Assembly (NCBI RefSeq): GCF_000717715.1
Contig: NZ_JOAI01000032.1
Coordinates: forward strand, 1-64,000
Direction of reading: 5' to 3'
Origin: Streptomyces sp. NRRL B-24484
GTDB taxonomy: Bacteria; Actinomycetota; Actinomycetes; Streptomycetales; Streptomycetaceae
Length of the DNA: 64,000 nt
Part shown: one piece after another, positions 49,624-58,676 of the stretch
How the letters are laid out: every line of letters begins with the position of its first letter
Position numbering within the stretch: position 1 is the first letter of the stretch
The notes under the pieces: model-generated
Databases searched by the model: none
What the model was told of the DNA's origin: nothing
What the model saw: the letters and a program-made list of their open reading frames with translations, nothing else
Translations under genes and position numbers: made by a program

Positions 49624-52600
49624 GTGCCGGTCGACTCCCGACACTCTGTTCCCCACCCGGCTGCGAAGGTCTCGTCTCTAGATCTGCCGGGTGCGAGTAG
49701 GTGGGAGGCGATGCCCGAGAAGGCATTCTCGGCGGCATTGCAGAAGAGTATGGAGACCGGCCTCCGAGACGTCGCGATGGTGCAGGAGGCCGTCCGGCGG
49801 GCCGAGGCCGGGAGAGTGCCGATTCGGGACGCACAGGCTCTGCTGCTGTGCACGAGCGACAGGGCATGGCAGGCGGCACGGGAGGCCGTCCTGCGGTGGC
49901 TGACAGGCCGGCCGGAGTTCGCGTCGGCGGTCTTGGCCACGCACACCCAGTTGGTGATGATGCCCCCGGCACGGGCTCTCGAGGAGGGACCGGGGCCCAG
50001 CGGCTTCTACTGCCGGGCCGCGGTCGACCTCCCGGACGGCACTGTGGAGGGCCCCATGAGGCATGGGCCGAACCGGAAGGGCACGCGGCAGCAGGCGATG
50101 CTGGCGCTGCTCGCTCAGCTCGCCGAGATGGACCTGCCCGCCCGTGAGCAGCAGCCGGTGCCCGATCAGGCGCCGAAGCGGATCGCGGACGCGATCCCCC
50201 GCGGCCCGCTGGCGGTGAGCCGGTGGACCGACATGGGCCGCGACCAGTTCTCCAACGCGCTTCGGGGACTCGCGGCCTCAGCCGCGCCGGAGCCGGACCT
50301 GCTGGAGGAGTTGGAGGACCGTGCGGCCGCCGGGCGGGTGTCGCCCAGAGACTGGCTGGTCATCCTGACTCAAGGCGGACCCCAGTGGCAGAGCGCCAAG
50401 GAGCTGGCACTGCGCAACACCTACGAGGTCCCGGGCCTGGCCGCGCACATCATGAACCTGCTCCGGCAGCAGACCGGCGGGCCTGCCGTCGAATTCAGCG
50501 AGCAGCGCACCGGCCCCGCGCACCGCTTGGAGTTCGAGGTCGCCGCGTCCATGGCCACCGACAGCGGGCCGGTCAGCGGTCGGCCCCAACGGGCCAACAC
50601 GAAGAAGACGGCGCAGGACCGTGCCGTCACCTCTCTTCTGGCGGTGATCGCGGGAGCACGCGATCCGCACGCAGGGGACCAGCGGCTCGAAGAACTGCCG
50701 AAGGCGCTGCAGCGCCCGGCCGGGACCAACCCGCTGGTGACCCTGAACGGGATCGTGGTGGCGGGGCTCGCTTCCACGCCGGTGTACGACGTGGACACCG
50801 TGCAGGGGAGGCACCGCTGCCGGGTTCGGACGCTCATGGACGGCCGGGTGGTGGAAGCCGTCGCGAGCGCGGGCACGAAGAAGGACGCGAAGACGGCGGC
50901 CGTGACCCGGTTGCTGGGGCGCCTTCGGACTGCGTACCTGGATCCCGAGTCTGCGGTCCCCGTCGCCGAGGTGGCTGTGCCAGCCGCGCCCGCGCCGGGG
51001 AGTGTGGCGTCGGGAGTCCCCGCTCCTCGGGCCGGGTCGGCGACCTCTCCGCCAGAGTGGGCAACCAGTCGAGACGCCATTGGCTGGGCCCTGGCCGACG
51101 GGTGTGCGGTGCTGTTCCACCCGTCGTTCCCCGGCCGGCTGCTCGTGTACCGCGCCGACGGCTCCCCCGTGCACGGTGACCTCCCGCCCGCTCCGCTGGA
51201 CCCCGCCGTGGCCGACGTCGTCCTCCTGGGGCCGACCGGCAAGCCGTGGCGGACCAGCGTGCAGGCATGGGCCGCGCCCCTGCCGGCGCTGCTGCCGTTC
51301 CTGACCGCACCGTCCCCCTCAGCACATCCGGCAGTCGTCGGCTGGAGCGGCGTGGTGCGCCTGGCCCTCCAGGTGGTGGCCGCCGGCGCGGTCATCCCGT
51401 CGATCGACGCCACGGGCCGCGACGCCTGGCGACCCGCGCCCAGCGCCGCCCTGGACGCCGAGCTGCGCCGGGCAGCGGCCGCGCTGCCACCCTTCGCCCA
51501 CGCCGCGACCGCCGCGACCGGCCCGCTGCGCATCCACCCCGCGCTGCCAGCCGCGGAGTCCGTGCTCGAGGGCCTGATCGAGATTCTGGTGCGCGGCCCT
51601 GGTGCCGCCCTCCTCCATGGCGACGGTGCCTTCGCCTCCGCGGCCCATCTGCAGAGCCCGGAGGTCCAGCGGTGGGCCGACGAGGTGGAGCGGGACCTCG
51701 ATCCGCGGCCCGAGCCGGAGCTGGTGCTGGCCGTCCAGGCGCCGGGGCCGGGCGGTCCAGTGCAGCGCGACGGCGAGCCCGTTCTGCTCGCCCGGCTCTC
51801 GGTGCGCGACGATTCCGCGCCCGGCACGCTCGTGCAGGGCCGCGGTGCGCGGCGGGTCCTGCGCCGCGGCGCGGCCGCCTGGCCGCCGCTGATCCGCCTG
51901 GCCCAGGCCGCGGTGCCGGAGATCCTCGAGCTCAGCGTCAGCGAGGCCGCCGAGCTGCTCGGCGCAGTCGGCGAGCAGTTGGAGGATGCCGGGATTCACC
52001 TGCGCTGGCCGCCGGAGCTGGCCGACGCACTTGGCTCCTACACCATCGTCGGATCGGGTTCGGCGGCCGCCGACGGCCGCGGCCTGACGATGGAGGCGAT
52101 GCTGGACTGGCGCTGGCAGCTCACCATCGACGGCTCCGATCTGACGGAGGCGGAGATGGACGAGCTGGCGGAGGCGGCCCGCCCCCTGATCCGCCTACGG
52201 GACCGCTGGATCCTCGCCAACCCTCTACTGCTCGCCCGTGCCCGACACCGGCGCCTGGGACAGCTGCCCACCCGCGAAGCCCTGACCTCGGCCCTGGCCG
52301 GCTCGCTGCTCGTCGACGGGACCCTCGTGGCGTGCCGCCCGTCCGGCGGCCTGGCCTCCATCGTCACCGCGCTGCAGTCGGGCGACACCGCCAGCCCGGC
52401 CGTCCCTCCCCCGCCGGGACTGACGGCCACGCTGCGCCCTTACCAGCAGCGCGGGTTCCAGTGGCTGGTCCAGCTCTTCGGTCTGCACCTGAGCCCTCTC
52501 CTGGCCGACGACATGGGTCTGGGCAAGACCCTGGTCACGCTGGCCGCGGTGCTGCACCGGCAGCAGGCCACCTCGCGTCCGGTCCTGGTGGTCTGCCCCA

Positions 52601-53850
52601 CCTCGCTGCTGGATGTCTGGGAGCAGCAGGCCGCAGCGTTCGCGCCGTCGCTGCGGGTGCTGCGCTACCACGGCCAGGGGCGGTCGCTGCCTGCGGACCT
52701 GTCGGCGGGCACGTTGGTGGTCACCACGTACGGCACCTTGGTGCGCGACGGTGAGCAGCTCGGTCGGTACCGCTGGGACCTGGTCGTTGCCGATGAGGCC
52801 CACACGATCAACTCGGGGACCAGCCAGGCGTCGGTTGCGATCCGTGCGCTGCTGGCTGATGCCCGGCTCGGGGTGACCGGGACGCCGGTGGAGAACCGCA
52901 GCGAGGAGATGTGGGCGCTCCAGGACTGGTTGAACCCGGGCCTGCTCGGTAGCCGCAAGGCGTTCCGGGCGCGGATCGGCCGGCACACGGCGCGGGATGC
53001 CGACGGCGAGGCGGCGCACCTGTTGAAGAGGATCTGCGGCCCGTTCGTGCTGAGGCGCCTCAAGACGGACCCCGAGATCGCTCCGGATCTGCCGGCCAAG
53101 GTGCAGGCGCTGCACCCGGTCGCGTTGAGCACGGAGCAGGCGGCACTGTACGAGGCCTTGGTGCGGGAGACGGTGGAGGATCTGCGGAGCCGGCCGCGGG
53201 CGGCCCGCCAGGGACGGGTGCTGGCGCTTCTGCAGGACCTGAGGAAGATCGTCAACGACCCGGCGCTCTACCTGGGCGAGCAGGTGGAGGACGTGGCGGC
53301 CAACCTGCCGGTGGCCCGCTCGCGGTCGGCGAAGCTGGACGTGCTGCTGGATTTGGTCGCCGAGGCCCGCGCCGTCGGCGAGCAGGTCATCGTCTGCGTC
53401 AACTACCTGCCGATCGGGAACCTGCTGGCGGCATGTCTGAGCGCCGCCGGGCACCGGGCGGAGTTCTTCCAGGGATCGACTCCGCCGAAGGCCCGCACGC
53501 GCATGGTCGAGGACTTCCAGTCCGGCCTCCTGCCCGTGCTGGTGCTGTCGGTCCGGGCCGGCGGCACCGGGCTGACGCTGACGGCCGCAACCGAGGTCAT
53601 CCACTTCGACTCCCCCTGGACGAGCACCGCCCGCGACCAGGCGAGCGACCGCGCGTTCCGGATCGGCCAGACCCGGACCGTTCACGTCCGCTACCTGGTG
53701 GCCCGGGGCACCGTCGAGGAACGGATCGAGAAGGTCGTCACCCACAAGGGCACCCTCGCCGACGCGGTCCTCCCCGCTGGGGAGAACGCCTTCGCCGACA
53801 TGGACGAGATGGACCTGACCGCACTCGTGACCCTCGGAGGACAGGGCTGA
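49624..53850 (+). CDS. SNF2-family helicase with three N-terminal dsRBD-like repeats
   Basis: 1408 residues. Residues about 25-169 and 199-344 are two copies of one unit: a helical part starting SRW..M..F..AL with RAEAGRVPIRD / RAAAGRVSPRD, then a dsRBD-like part ending GPNRKGTRQQAMLALLAQLA / RANTKKTAQDRAVTSLLAVI. A third dsRBD-like stretch is at 369-435 (GTNPLVTLNGIVVAGLASTP, SAGTKKDAKTAAVTRLLGRL). A DUF3670-like SNF2-associated region follows (around 815-905), then the helicase core: DDMGLGKT (near 962-969), VADEAHTINSG (DEAH near 1056), TGTPVENRSEEMWALQDWL, GGTGLTLTAATEVIHFDSPW and QASDRAFRIGQTRTVHVRYL. GTG 49624 is chosen because GGAG lies six bases before it. It is coupled to the next gene (TGATG). 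Confidence 0.85.
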   Translation: MPVDSRHSVPHPAAKVSSLDLPGASRWEAMPEKAFSAALQKSMETGLRDVAMVQEAVRRAEAGRVPIRDAQALLLCTSDRAWQAAREAVLRWLTGRPEFASAVLATHTQLVMMPPARALEEGPGPSGFYCRAAVDLPDGTVEGPMRHGPNRKGTRQQAMLALLAQLAEMDLPAREQQPVPDQAPKRIADAIPRGPLAVSRWTDMGRDQFSNALRGLAASAAPEPDLLEELEDRAAAGRVSPRDWLVILTQGGPQWQSAKELALRNTYEVPGLAAHIMNLLRQQTGGPAVEFSEQRTGPAHRLEFEVAASMATDSGPVSGRPQRANTKKTAQDRAVTSLLAVIAGARDPHAGDQRLEELPKALQRPAGTNPLVTLNGIVVAGLASTPVYDVDTVQGRHRCRVRTLMDGRVVEAVASAGTKKDAKTAAVTRLLGRLRTAYLDPESAVPVAEVAVPAAPAPGSVASGVPAPRAGSATSPPEWATSRDAIGWALADGCAVLFHPSFPGRLLVYRADGSPVHGDLPPAPLDPAVADVVLLGPTGKPWRTSVQAWAAPLPALLPFLTAPSPSAHPAVVGWSGVVRLALQVVAAGAVIPSIDATGRDAWRPAPSAALDAELRRAAAALPPFAHAATAATGPLRIHPALPAAESVLEGLIEILVRGPGAALLHGDGAFASAAHLQSPEVQRWADEVERDLDPRPEPELVLAVQAPGPGGPVQRDGEPVLLARLSVRDDSAPGTLVQGRGARRVLRRGAAAWPPLIRLAQAAVPEILELSVSEAAELLGAVGEQLEDAGIHLRWPPELADALGSYTIVGSGSAAADGRGLTMEAMLDWRWQLTIDGSDLTEAEMDELAEAARPLIRLRDRWILANPLLLARARHRRLGQLPTREALTSALAGSLLVDGTLVACRPSGGLASIVTALQSGDTASPAVPPPPGLTATLRPYQQRGFQWLVQLFGLHLSPLLADDMGLGKTLVTLAAVLHRQQATSRPVLVVCPTSLLDVWEQQAAAFAPSLRVLRYHGQGRSLPADLSAGTLVVTTYGTLVRDGEQLGRYRWDLVVADEAHTINSGTSQASVAIRALLADARLGVTGTPVENRSEEMWALQDWLNPGLLGSRKAFRARIGRHTARDADGEAAHLLKRICGPFVLRRLKTDPEIAPDLPAKVQALHPVALSTEQAALYEALVRETVEDLRSRPRAARQGRVLALLQDLRKIVNDPALYLGEQVEDVAANLPVARSRSAKLDVLLDLVAEARAVGEQVIVCVNYLPIGNLLAACLSAAGHRAEFFQGSTPPKARTRMVEDFQSGLLPVLVLSVRAGGTGLTLTAATEVIHFDSPWTSTARDQASDRAFRIGQTRTVHVRYLVARGTVEERIEKVVTHKGTLADAVLPAGENAFADMDEMDLTALVTLGGQG

Positions 53851-55115
53851 TGACCACCGACACCACCGTGGCCCCGGCCACCGGCGACCTGTTCGCCGAC
53901 GCCCTCATGCAGGCCGTCGACGCGTCCGCCGGGAGGCGGCGCGAGCTCCTCGACGCCACCCGGGCGCTCCCCCACACCGCCTACACCGGCCAGCTCAACA
54001 CCACGGTGACCGCCCGTGTCCGTGCCACCGTCTCAGCGCCGGACTCCACCCGGGCCCGCACTTCCCTCTACCTGGGGTTCTTGACGGAAGAGCAGTGGGA
54101 CGAAGCAGGTCGCGTCCTCGTCACCCGGCCCGACGCCCTGGCCGCCCTCATGTCCGGCCGGGTCCACCCCGACCTTCTCGACCCCGAGAACACTGCGGGC
54201 CACGCAGTCGTCCCCGCGAACATCGGCTTCGAGTGCACCGCGCACCCTCCCACCGGCCTCCATCCCGAAGGCCGACTGTGCGAGCACGCCGCCATCCTCG
54301 CCCACGCCCTGGTGAGCCGCCTGCGAACCCAGCCCTCCGCCCTGCTCGCGATCCGCGGCTGTTCCCTGGGACGGCTCGCGGCCAAGCTCCGCACCGCCTT
54401 GAGCTACACCCCCGGGCCGGCCTCCGGTGACACACCTCCGCCTGCACCTGCCCTGCCGCCGGTCGGCAGCGGCGCGGTGCGTGCCGACGACGCCTACAGC
54501 CTGTGGCAGGCGACGGCTGGCCAGCTTGCCTCCGTACCGTTGGACTCGGCCGTGCCGACCCCGAGGTACCGGCTGCCGGCGGCACCGCCGGAGGTGAGCC
54601 CCGGCATCGCCAGCATGATCTCCGCCGCAGCCGAGTACGCGAAGGGCCTCCTGCAGGGCGAAGCGGTCGAGGAGCTGGACGCCCTCGAGGACGCCGTCCG
54701 TCACCTCGCGACGCCGGCAGGGGCGTCACGGCTGGAGACCGTCGCCACCCGGCTGGGCCGCAGTCCCGCCGAGGTGCGCTCGCTGGTCCTGGCGTACCGG
54801 CACGGCGGTCCGGTCGGCATCCGAGTCGCGGCGGCGCCATGGGCGGCCGCCGACGAAACGGTCGAGCGCGCGGAGGCTGCCATCATCTCCGCGCAGCCGA
54901 CTGCCCGCGGCGCGCTGCAGGCAAGCGGCAACCGGATCACCAACGAGAGCGCCGGGGTGCAACTGCGACTCGGCCCGGACGGCCGCTGGTACCCATTCGC
55001 AGTCGGCCTGGCCGGCGGGTGGCAGCCGGTCCCCGGACCGTCGCACGATCCGGTCGCGGCATATCGAGCGGCTCGCACAGTACAGCGGCCAGGTCGGCCC
55101 CGGTCGCAGCACTGA
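53850..55115 (+). CDS. SWIM zinc-finger-like partner of the SNF2 helicase
   Basis: 421 residues, start sharing a base with the helicase stop. Residues about 126-153 hold a SWIM-like pattern (FECTAHPPTGLHPEGRLCEH then AAILAHALVSRL). The usual C-x-C pair is degenerate here (ECTAH instead of CxC), so zinc binding is uncertain. The later part is helical (ISAAAEYAKGLLQGEAVEEL, TVATRLGRSPAEVRSLVLAY). SWIM proteins are commonly encoded next to SNF2 helicases of the DUF3670 type, so the two probably form one complex on nucleic acids. Confidence 0.7.
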   Translation: MTTDTTVAPATGDLFADALMQAVDASAGRRRELLDATRALPHTAYTGQLNTTVTARVRATVSAPDSTRARTSLYLGFLTEEQWDEAGRVLVTRPDALAALMSGRVHPDLLDPENTAGHAVVPANIGFECTAHPPTGLHPEGRLCEHAAILAHALVSRLRTQPSALLAIRGCSLGRLAAKLRTALSYTPGPASGDTPPPAPALPPVGSGAVRADDAYSLWQATAGQLASVPLDSAVPTPRYRLPAAPPEVSPGIASMISAAAEYAKGLLQGEAVEELDALEDAVRHLATPAGASRLETVATRLGRSPAEVRSLVLAYRHGGPVGIRVAAAPWAAADETVERAEAAIISAQPTARGALQASGNRITNESAGVQLRLGPDGRWYPFAVGLAGGWQPVPGPSHDPVAAYRAARTVQRPGRPRSQH

Positions 55116-55316
55116 GCTGCTCATCGGGAGGTCGCAGTCGCAGCTGGCGGCATTGCTGCGGGCCGAGCGTCCTGATCGAGCGACCGCAGGGCACAGGCGC
55201 AGTCCGCTGCTGCAAGCCTGGGCGCCGAAGGCATGGCTGCGAGGGTTGCCCGACCCCGGCCCCACCACGGCGCACTTCTACGTGAACGTGCGACCGTGAG
55301 ACTCGAACGACCCCCT

Positions 55317-55333
55317 GTATACCGTCGGTATAT
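55317..55333 (+). promoter_or_regulatory. GTATACC palindrome, copy 2
   Basis: GTATACCGTCGGTATAT: one outer base differs from copy 1. It lies about 200 bases after the SWIM gene. Confidence 0.65.
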
Positions 55334-55427
55334 GGGACCGACGGGGCCAGTGTCAGGTGCCGTCCCCTGTAGCAGTTGCACCGGCAGGTCGGCCAGACCT
55401 GCCGCGATCCGGGCCACGACCGGTCGC

Positions 55428-55444
55428 GCATGCCGTCGGTATAC
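55428..55444 (+). promoter_or_regulatory. GTATACC palindrome, copy 3
   Basis: GCATGCCGTCGGTATAC: right arm intact, left arm with two differences. Confidence 0.5.
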
Positions 55445-55556
55445 GGGATCCAGCCGGGCCCCTGTGACGTGGCCTCGCGCGGGGCGCAGTAGCAGTCGCA
55501 CCTCAAGACCGAGCCGACCTGCGCACCGCTGAGGTGCGACTGCGACGGGCGTCCCC

Positions 55557-55599
55557 GGTGTCGCAGTCGCAGCCCGCCGCAGGGTGCGACTGCGACACC
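55557..55599 (+). repeat. 15-bp inverted repeat of GCAGTCGCA type
   Basis: Arms GGTGTCGCAGTCGCA (55557-55571) and TGCGACTGCGACACC (55585-55599) are perfectly complementary around 13 bases, about 70 bases upstream of the HEPN-like gene. It could be an operator or RNA hairpin. Confidence 0.6.
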
Positions 55600-55671
55600 A
55601 CAGCCGGATCTCCGCAGGCTGGCGCCCGCTGCTGCGAAAACCGCTCCGCTCCCGACGTACAGCGATCCAGA

Positions 55672-56181
55672 ATGTCGGGCATGACCTATACGAGCCCGTT
55701 CGGCGCCATGGACACCGAGCACGAGTGGCCCGACGCGCTCTGCCTGTCCCGCACCCACTGCTCGGACGCATCCGAGGAGACGCTCCGCGAGTTCTTCGAG
55801 GGGGCCACCGCCCTGATCGACCTCGGGACTCCGCAGCCAGCGTTCTTCCTTGTCAGGCAGTTGGCCGAGCTCGCGCTGAAGACCCTCCTTGGGCCGGGGC
55901 AGAGGCACGGTCACGACCTGGGGAAGCTGCTGACGGCGCTCGAGGAAAAGGGCGACGACCTGCTCGCTGGCGGCTCCCGCCAACAGCTGCTCGTCGAGTT
56001 CATCCGAGACCTGCACCGCCGCGACCCGAAAGGCGATCAGGGAAGGTACCCGACGACCAGCGACGGGAAGCCCTCGCTGGCCGACGTGTGCTGTGCCAAC
56101 CCGCAGCTGTTCCGCGAGTACGTGAACGACTTGTTCTTCTACACGTACGACCGCCTCGACCACACCAGCCGAACCGCCTGA
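55672..56181 (+). CDS. HEPN-domain-like protein
   Basis: 169 residues, helical. LREFFEGATALIDLGTPQPA, FFLVRQLAELALKTLLGPGQ and RHGHDLGKLLTALEEKGDDL resemble HEPN domains, where ...LELxLK... and HxHDL are typical. HEPN proteins are often RNases or toxins/accessory parts in conflict systems, but a clear catalytic R-x4-6-H pair is not certain here. The end (LFREYVNDLFFYTYDRLDHT) is aromatic. ATG 55672 or 55681 could be the start. Its position right after the SNF2-SWIM pair and between GTATACC palindromes suggests one functional cluster. Confidence 0.55.
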   Translation: MSGMTYTSPFGAMDTEHEWPDALCLSRTHCSDASEETLREFFEGATALIDLGTPQPAFFLVRQLAELALKTLLGPGQRHGHDLGKLLTALEEKGDDLLAGGSRQQLLVEFIRDLHRRDPKGDQGRYPTTSDGKPSLADVCCANPQLFREYVNDLFFYTYDRLDHTSRTA

Positions 56182-56660
56182 TTTGCGAGAGCTTCCGGCA
56201 CAGCGGGGCGGGACGGTCCCGGCCCGCAGCGCACAAAGGCGCCGCACCCAACCCGGCCGAAGACCCCGGTGGGGACGTGCGGAACAGTGGCGCGGCTGCG
56301 GGCGGGAATGGCCGGACACCCCGGCAGCACCCGGACACTGAACTGACCCGCATGCTGCCGCCACGAGGACGCCGACCAGTCGCCGTATACCGTCGGTATG
56401 CGGCACTGGTCGGCGCCAGGAGGTCCGAGGTGATGGGCGGTTGGGCCGATAGATCGATCCTGCGTGGCCCGAGCAGCGCACCTGATGCGCGCTTCCTCCC
56501 CTCACGGGAGACGCTGGTGAAAGTGGGCCGGCCGTGGACCCCCGAGCGCGGCCGGCCCCTGATCCGCTACCGGTACGGACTGCCGAAGCCCGATCCCGCC
56601 GTCCGCTGCCATGGTGCCCAGGGGTTCGGTCTCTGCCAGCGGCATGAGGCGGATGGCCGG
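56182..56660 (+). other. Intergenic region with a GTATACC palindrome
   Basis: About 480 bases without a convincing gene. The only recognised element is the palindrome at 56385-56401. Confidence 0.5.
56385..56401 (+). promoter_or_regulatory. GTATACC palindrome, copy 4
   Basis: GTATACCGTCGGTATGC: left arm intact, the right arm has one difference. It lies about 200 bases after the HEPN-like gene. Confidence 0.65.
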
Positions 56661-57074
56661 CTAGAGCTCGGGGCGCGGCGGGTCCTCGGGGACGAGGGCT
56701 GCGATCCGCACGGTCGGCGGCCAGGGCGGTGCGGGGGAGTAGGCGTGCACCGCGTTGATGGCCGGGCGACCGGCGGCGACGTCGCCCTCGATCCGGGTTG
56801 AGTAGAGCTCGACCTGCTGTCCGCCCTCAGTGACAGTGCGGATGAGCTGGCCTAGTCGGGGCTGGTGCGCCAGTTCGCGGCGCAGGCCTTCCAGCACGTC
56901 CTCGGCGTGGAGTTCCTTGGCCCGCTGGGCGGCGCGATCGGTGACGACCGCAACCACCTCGCCGTCCCGGCCGTCCGGGTGTTGAGTGCCACTCAGGATG
57001 GTGATGGTGTTGCCACTTACGATGAGCACGGAAGCGCGGACATTTCGGGCGCTCGCCATGAGTTTGATCTTCAT
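56661..57074 (-). CDS. Hypothetical protein
   Basis: 137 residues on the minus strand. A strand-rich N-terminus (RASVLIVSGNTITILSG), then GEVVAVVTDRAAQRAKELHA and a helical middle (EDVLEGLRRELAHQPRLGQL), ending in a proline-rich tail. No signal or membrane segment, no family recognised. Codon bias is good. It lies alone between the HEPN region and the DUF6431-like gene. Confidence 0.55.
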   Translation of the reverse strand: MKIKLMASARNVRASVLIVSGNTITILSGTQHPDGRDGEVVAVVTDRAAQRAKELHAEDVLEGLRRELAHQPRLGQLIRTVTEGGQQVELYSTRIEGDVAAGRPAINAVHAYSPAPPWPPTVRIAALVPEDPPRPEL

Positions 57075-57177
57075 CGTGTCATTGGGATGCTCAGCGTGCC
57101 GCGCATGGCGGTGATCGGTGGGTCAGAGCTCCGGCAAATCCTGGTTCGGAACGTGCGAGAGTGCGCCAGGGCAGTGG

Positions 57178-57870
57178 TCAGCGTGCTGGGGCAGGCAGAA
57201 GGCCTCCGGTGACGACGGTCAGCAGGCCCAGCGGGGTGGCGGCATCCGCCGCGTCGGCGGGGATGGCAGCCAGCCGGAGGTGGCGTGCCAGGCCGTGGAG
57301 GTGCGCGGTGGCGAGCTCGCGCAGGTAGCCGACGCCGCTGGCACCCACGGTGGCCTGCGGTCGTGCGGCGGCCTCCAGCACGTCGGCCAGGGCCGCGGCG
57401 ACGGCGCCTGCCACGTTCAGGGCCTCGGCGAGCGCGGTCGGCATAGGGGCGTCCTCGGGGCGGACGGCGGCACCGAGCTGCTGGGCGATCCGGGCGACGC
57501 TCGCGGTCAGCGTGGCGGCACCGCGGTGGGCGCGCCGGCACCAGTCCCTGGCGGTCCCGACCGGGAGCGCCAGGTCGGCCGCGATCCTCCGATGCCCGAC
57601 TCCGCCGGCTGCGGCGAGCAGAGCCGCCGCCACGATCCGGGCGCCATAGCCGCTCCGGGGCACGACGGTGGCCGCCATCAGCACGTGCGTGGCCGCGCAG
57701 CCCGTGCACCGGGCCCGGTCGGGCGCCAGCTCGACCACCCCGTCCGTGTCCCGGACCCGCCGAACCCGGGCGCGGCCCCAGGGGCGCAGACGCTCGCCGC
57801 AGCCGGGGCAGCGCAGCAGGCGCGCGGACAGTGCGCGCCTGGCCGCCACCGGGTCCAGCACCCAGATCAC
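57178..57870 (-). CDS. DUF6431-like zinc-ribbon HTH protein
   Basis: 230 residues. A zinc ribbon (LLRCPGCGERLRPWGRARVR then RARCTGCAATHVL) is followed by a helix-turn-helix (AALLAAAGGVGHRRIAADLA, LPVGTARDWCRRAHRG). This is the layout of actinobacterial DUF6431 proteins, often found beside insertion sequences of the integrase type and thought to be DNA-binding. No partner transposase is present here, so it may be a leftover or a domesticated gene. The C-terminus is an alanine-rich helical tail. Confidence 0.65.
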   Translation of the reverse strand: MIWVLDPVAARRALSARLLRCPGCGERLRPWGRARVRRVRDTDGVVELAPDRARCTGCAATHVLMAATVVPRSGYGARIVAAALLAAAGGVGHRRIAADLALPVGTARDWCRRAHRGAATLTASVARIAQQLGAAVRPEDAPMPTALAEALNVAGAVAAALADVLEAAARPQATVGASGVGYLRELATAHLHGLARHLRLAAIPADAADAATPLGLLTVVTGGLLPAPAR

Positions 57871-58196
57871 GCCTGCTCACCTGCCTCATCCGGCCAGCGT
57901 CCCCGTCGACACCGGCCGCCGGGAAGGGGGAACTCGTGTTGCACGCTGCCGTACTGCCGGGCCGACGCACAAGATCGGCGCCGGAAGTCACCGGAACGGC
58001 ACCGTGAAGACGACCGGCACGACCGGTCTTCCCCGCCGATCGGCGACCGACCAGCAGCAACCAGCTACCGGGCCCGGGGATGGTCACGGTGCCGCCCGGC
58101 ACCCTGGGCATGAACGGCGAACCGCTCATCATCACGCTGAACGGCAAATCCAGCCCTGGCCGTGCTCATCCAACGTGGCAATCAACACCGGGTGGT
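57871..58196 (-). other. Intergenic region
   Basis: About 325 bases without a supported gene. An imperfect stem-loop (AAGACGACCGGCACGACCGG followed by TCTT near 58010) may end leftward transcription of the gene ending at 58197. Otherwise nothing recognised. Confidence 0.4.
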
Positions 58197-58532
58197 TCAC
58201 TCGGCTCCCCGCCGGGCCAGCATGTCGGTCACCACCTGGTCGACCGCCTCGACTGCGTCCCGGTCGGCGGCGAGCAGCACCCGACCGCGGTAGGCCGCGA
58301 CGATCTCCGCGACGGTGGCCAAGTCGACTACCGTGCCCAGCTCGTCGACTGCGGCGACCTCGTCGACCTGCACTCGGGTAAGCAGCTGGGCAGCGAGCTC
58401 GCCGTCCAGGCGCTCGGCGTCGCCGGGGAATCCGTGGCCAGCCCGCAGCGCGGCCCGAAGTTCCTGGACGGTGTCCATCGGCGGTAGACCGAAGCGGCTG
58501 CCTCCACCGTGTTCGGCGGCCTGGGCGCTCAT
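58197..58532 (-). CDS. Small hypothetical protein
   Basis: 111 residues from the ATG at 58532 (in-frame GTG at 58544 possible). Mostly helical and acidic: TVQELRAALRAGHGFPGDAE, LDGELAAQLLTRVQVDEVAA and VAEIVAAYRGRVLLAADRDA. No family recognised. Good codon bias. It lies between two leftward hypothetical genes, with a GC-rich hairpin region upstream. Confidence 0.55.
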   Translation of the reverse strand: MSAQAAEHGGGSRFGLPPMDTVQELRAALRAGHGFPGDAERLDGELAAQLLTRVQVDEVAAVDELGTVVDLATVAEIVAAYRGRVLLAADRDAVEAVDQVVTDMLARRGAE

Positions 58533-58676
58533 CCCCTCCACCACCCTCTCCCTGTCGGCTTACCCGGCCCGGGCCGGGCCCTCTACAGATGACGGTAGCG
58601 CCCCCACGGGGCCTGCGGGGCCCGGCCCGAGAACCCACCGCCAGAGCCCCGGACCGGCCTGTCGGCGCGAAGGCGG

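Larger units (their letters stand above)
55116..55671 (+). other. Repeat-rich intergenic region between the SWIM and HEPN genes
   Basis: About 550 bases. It holds GTATACC palindromes at 55317-55333 and 55428-55444, GCAGTCGCA words at 55134-55142, 55492-55500 and 55563-55571, their inverse at 55535-55543 and 55585-55593, and a perfect 15-base stem-loop. No supported gene on either strand. Likely regulatory. Confidence 0.6.

Noticed and set aside
49711..53850. ATG at 49711 as the SNF2 helicase start
   Set aside because: It would cut off the SRW residues that begin the first repeat unit, and the GTG at 49624 has a better ribosome site.
54937..56505. 522-codon minus-strand open frame with repeated YTDGI/YTDGM peptide
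   Set aside because: The repeated peptide is only the translation of the GTATACCGTCGGTATAC palindromes, and the frame covers the SWIM gene end, repeats and the HEPN gene antisense.
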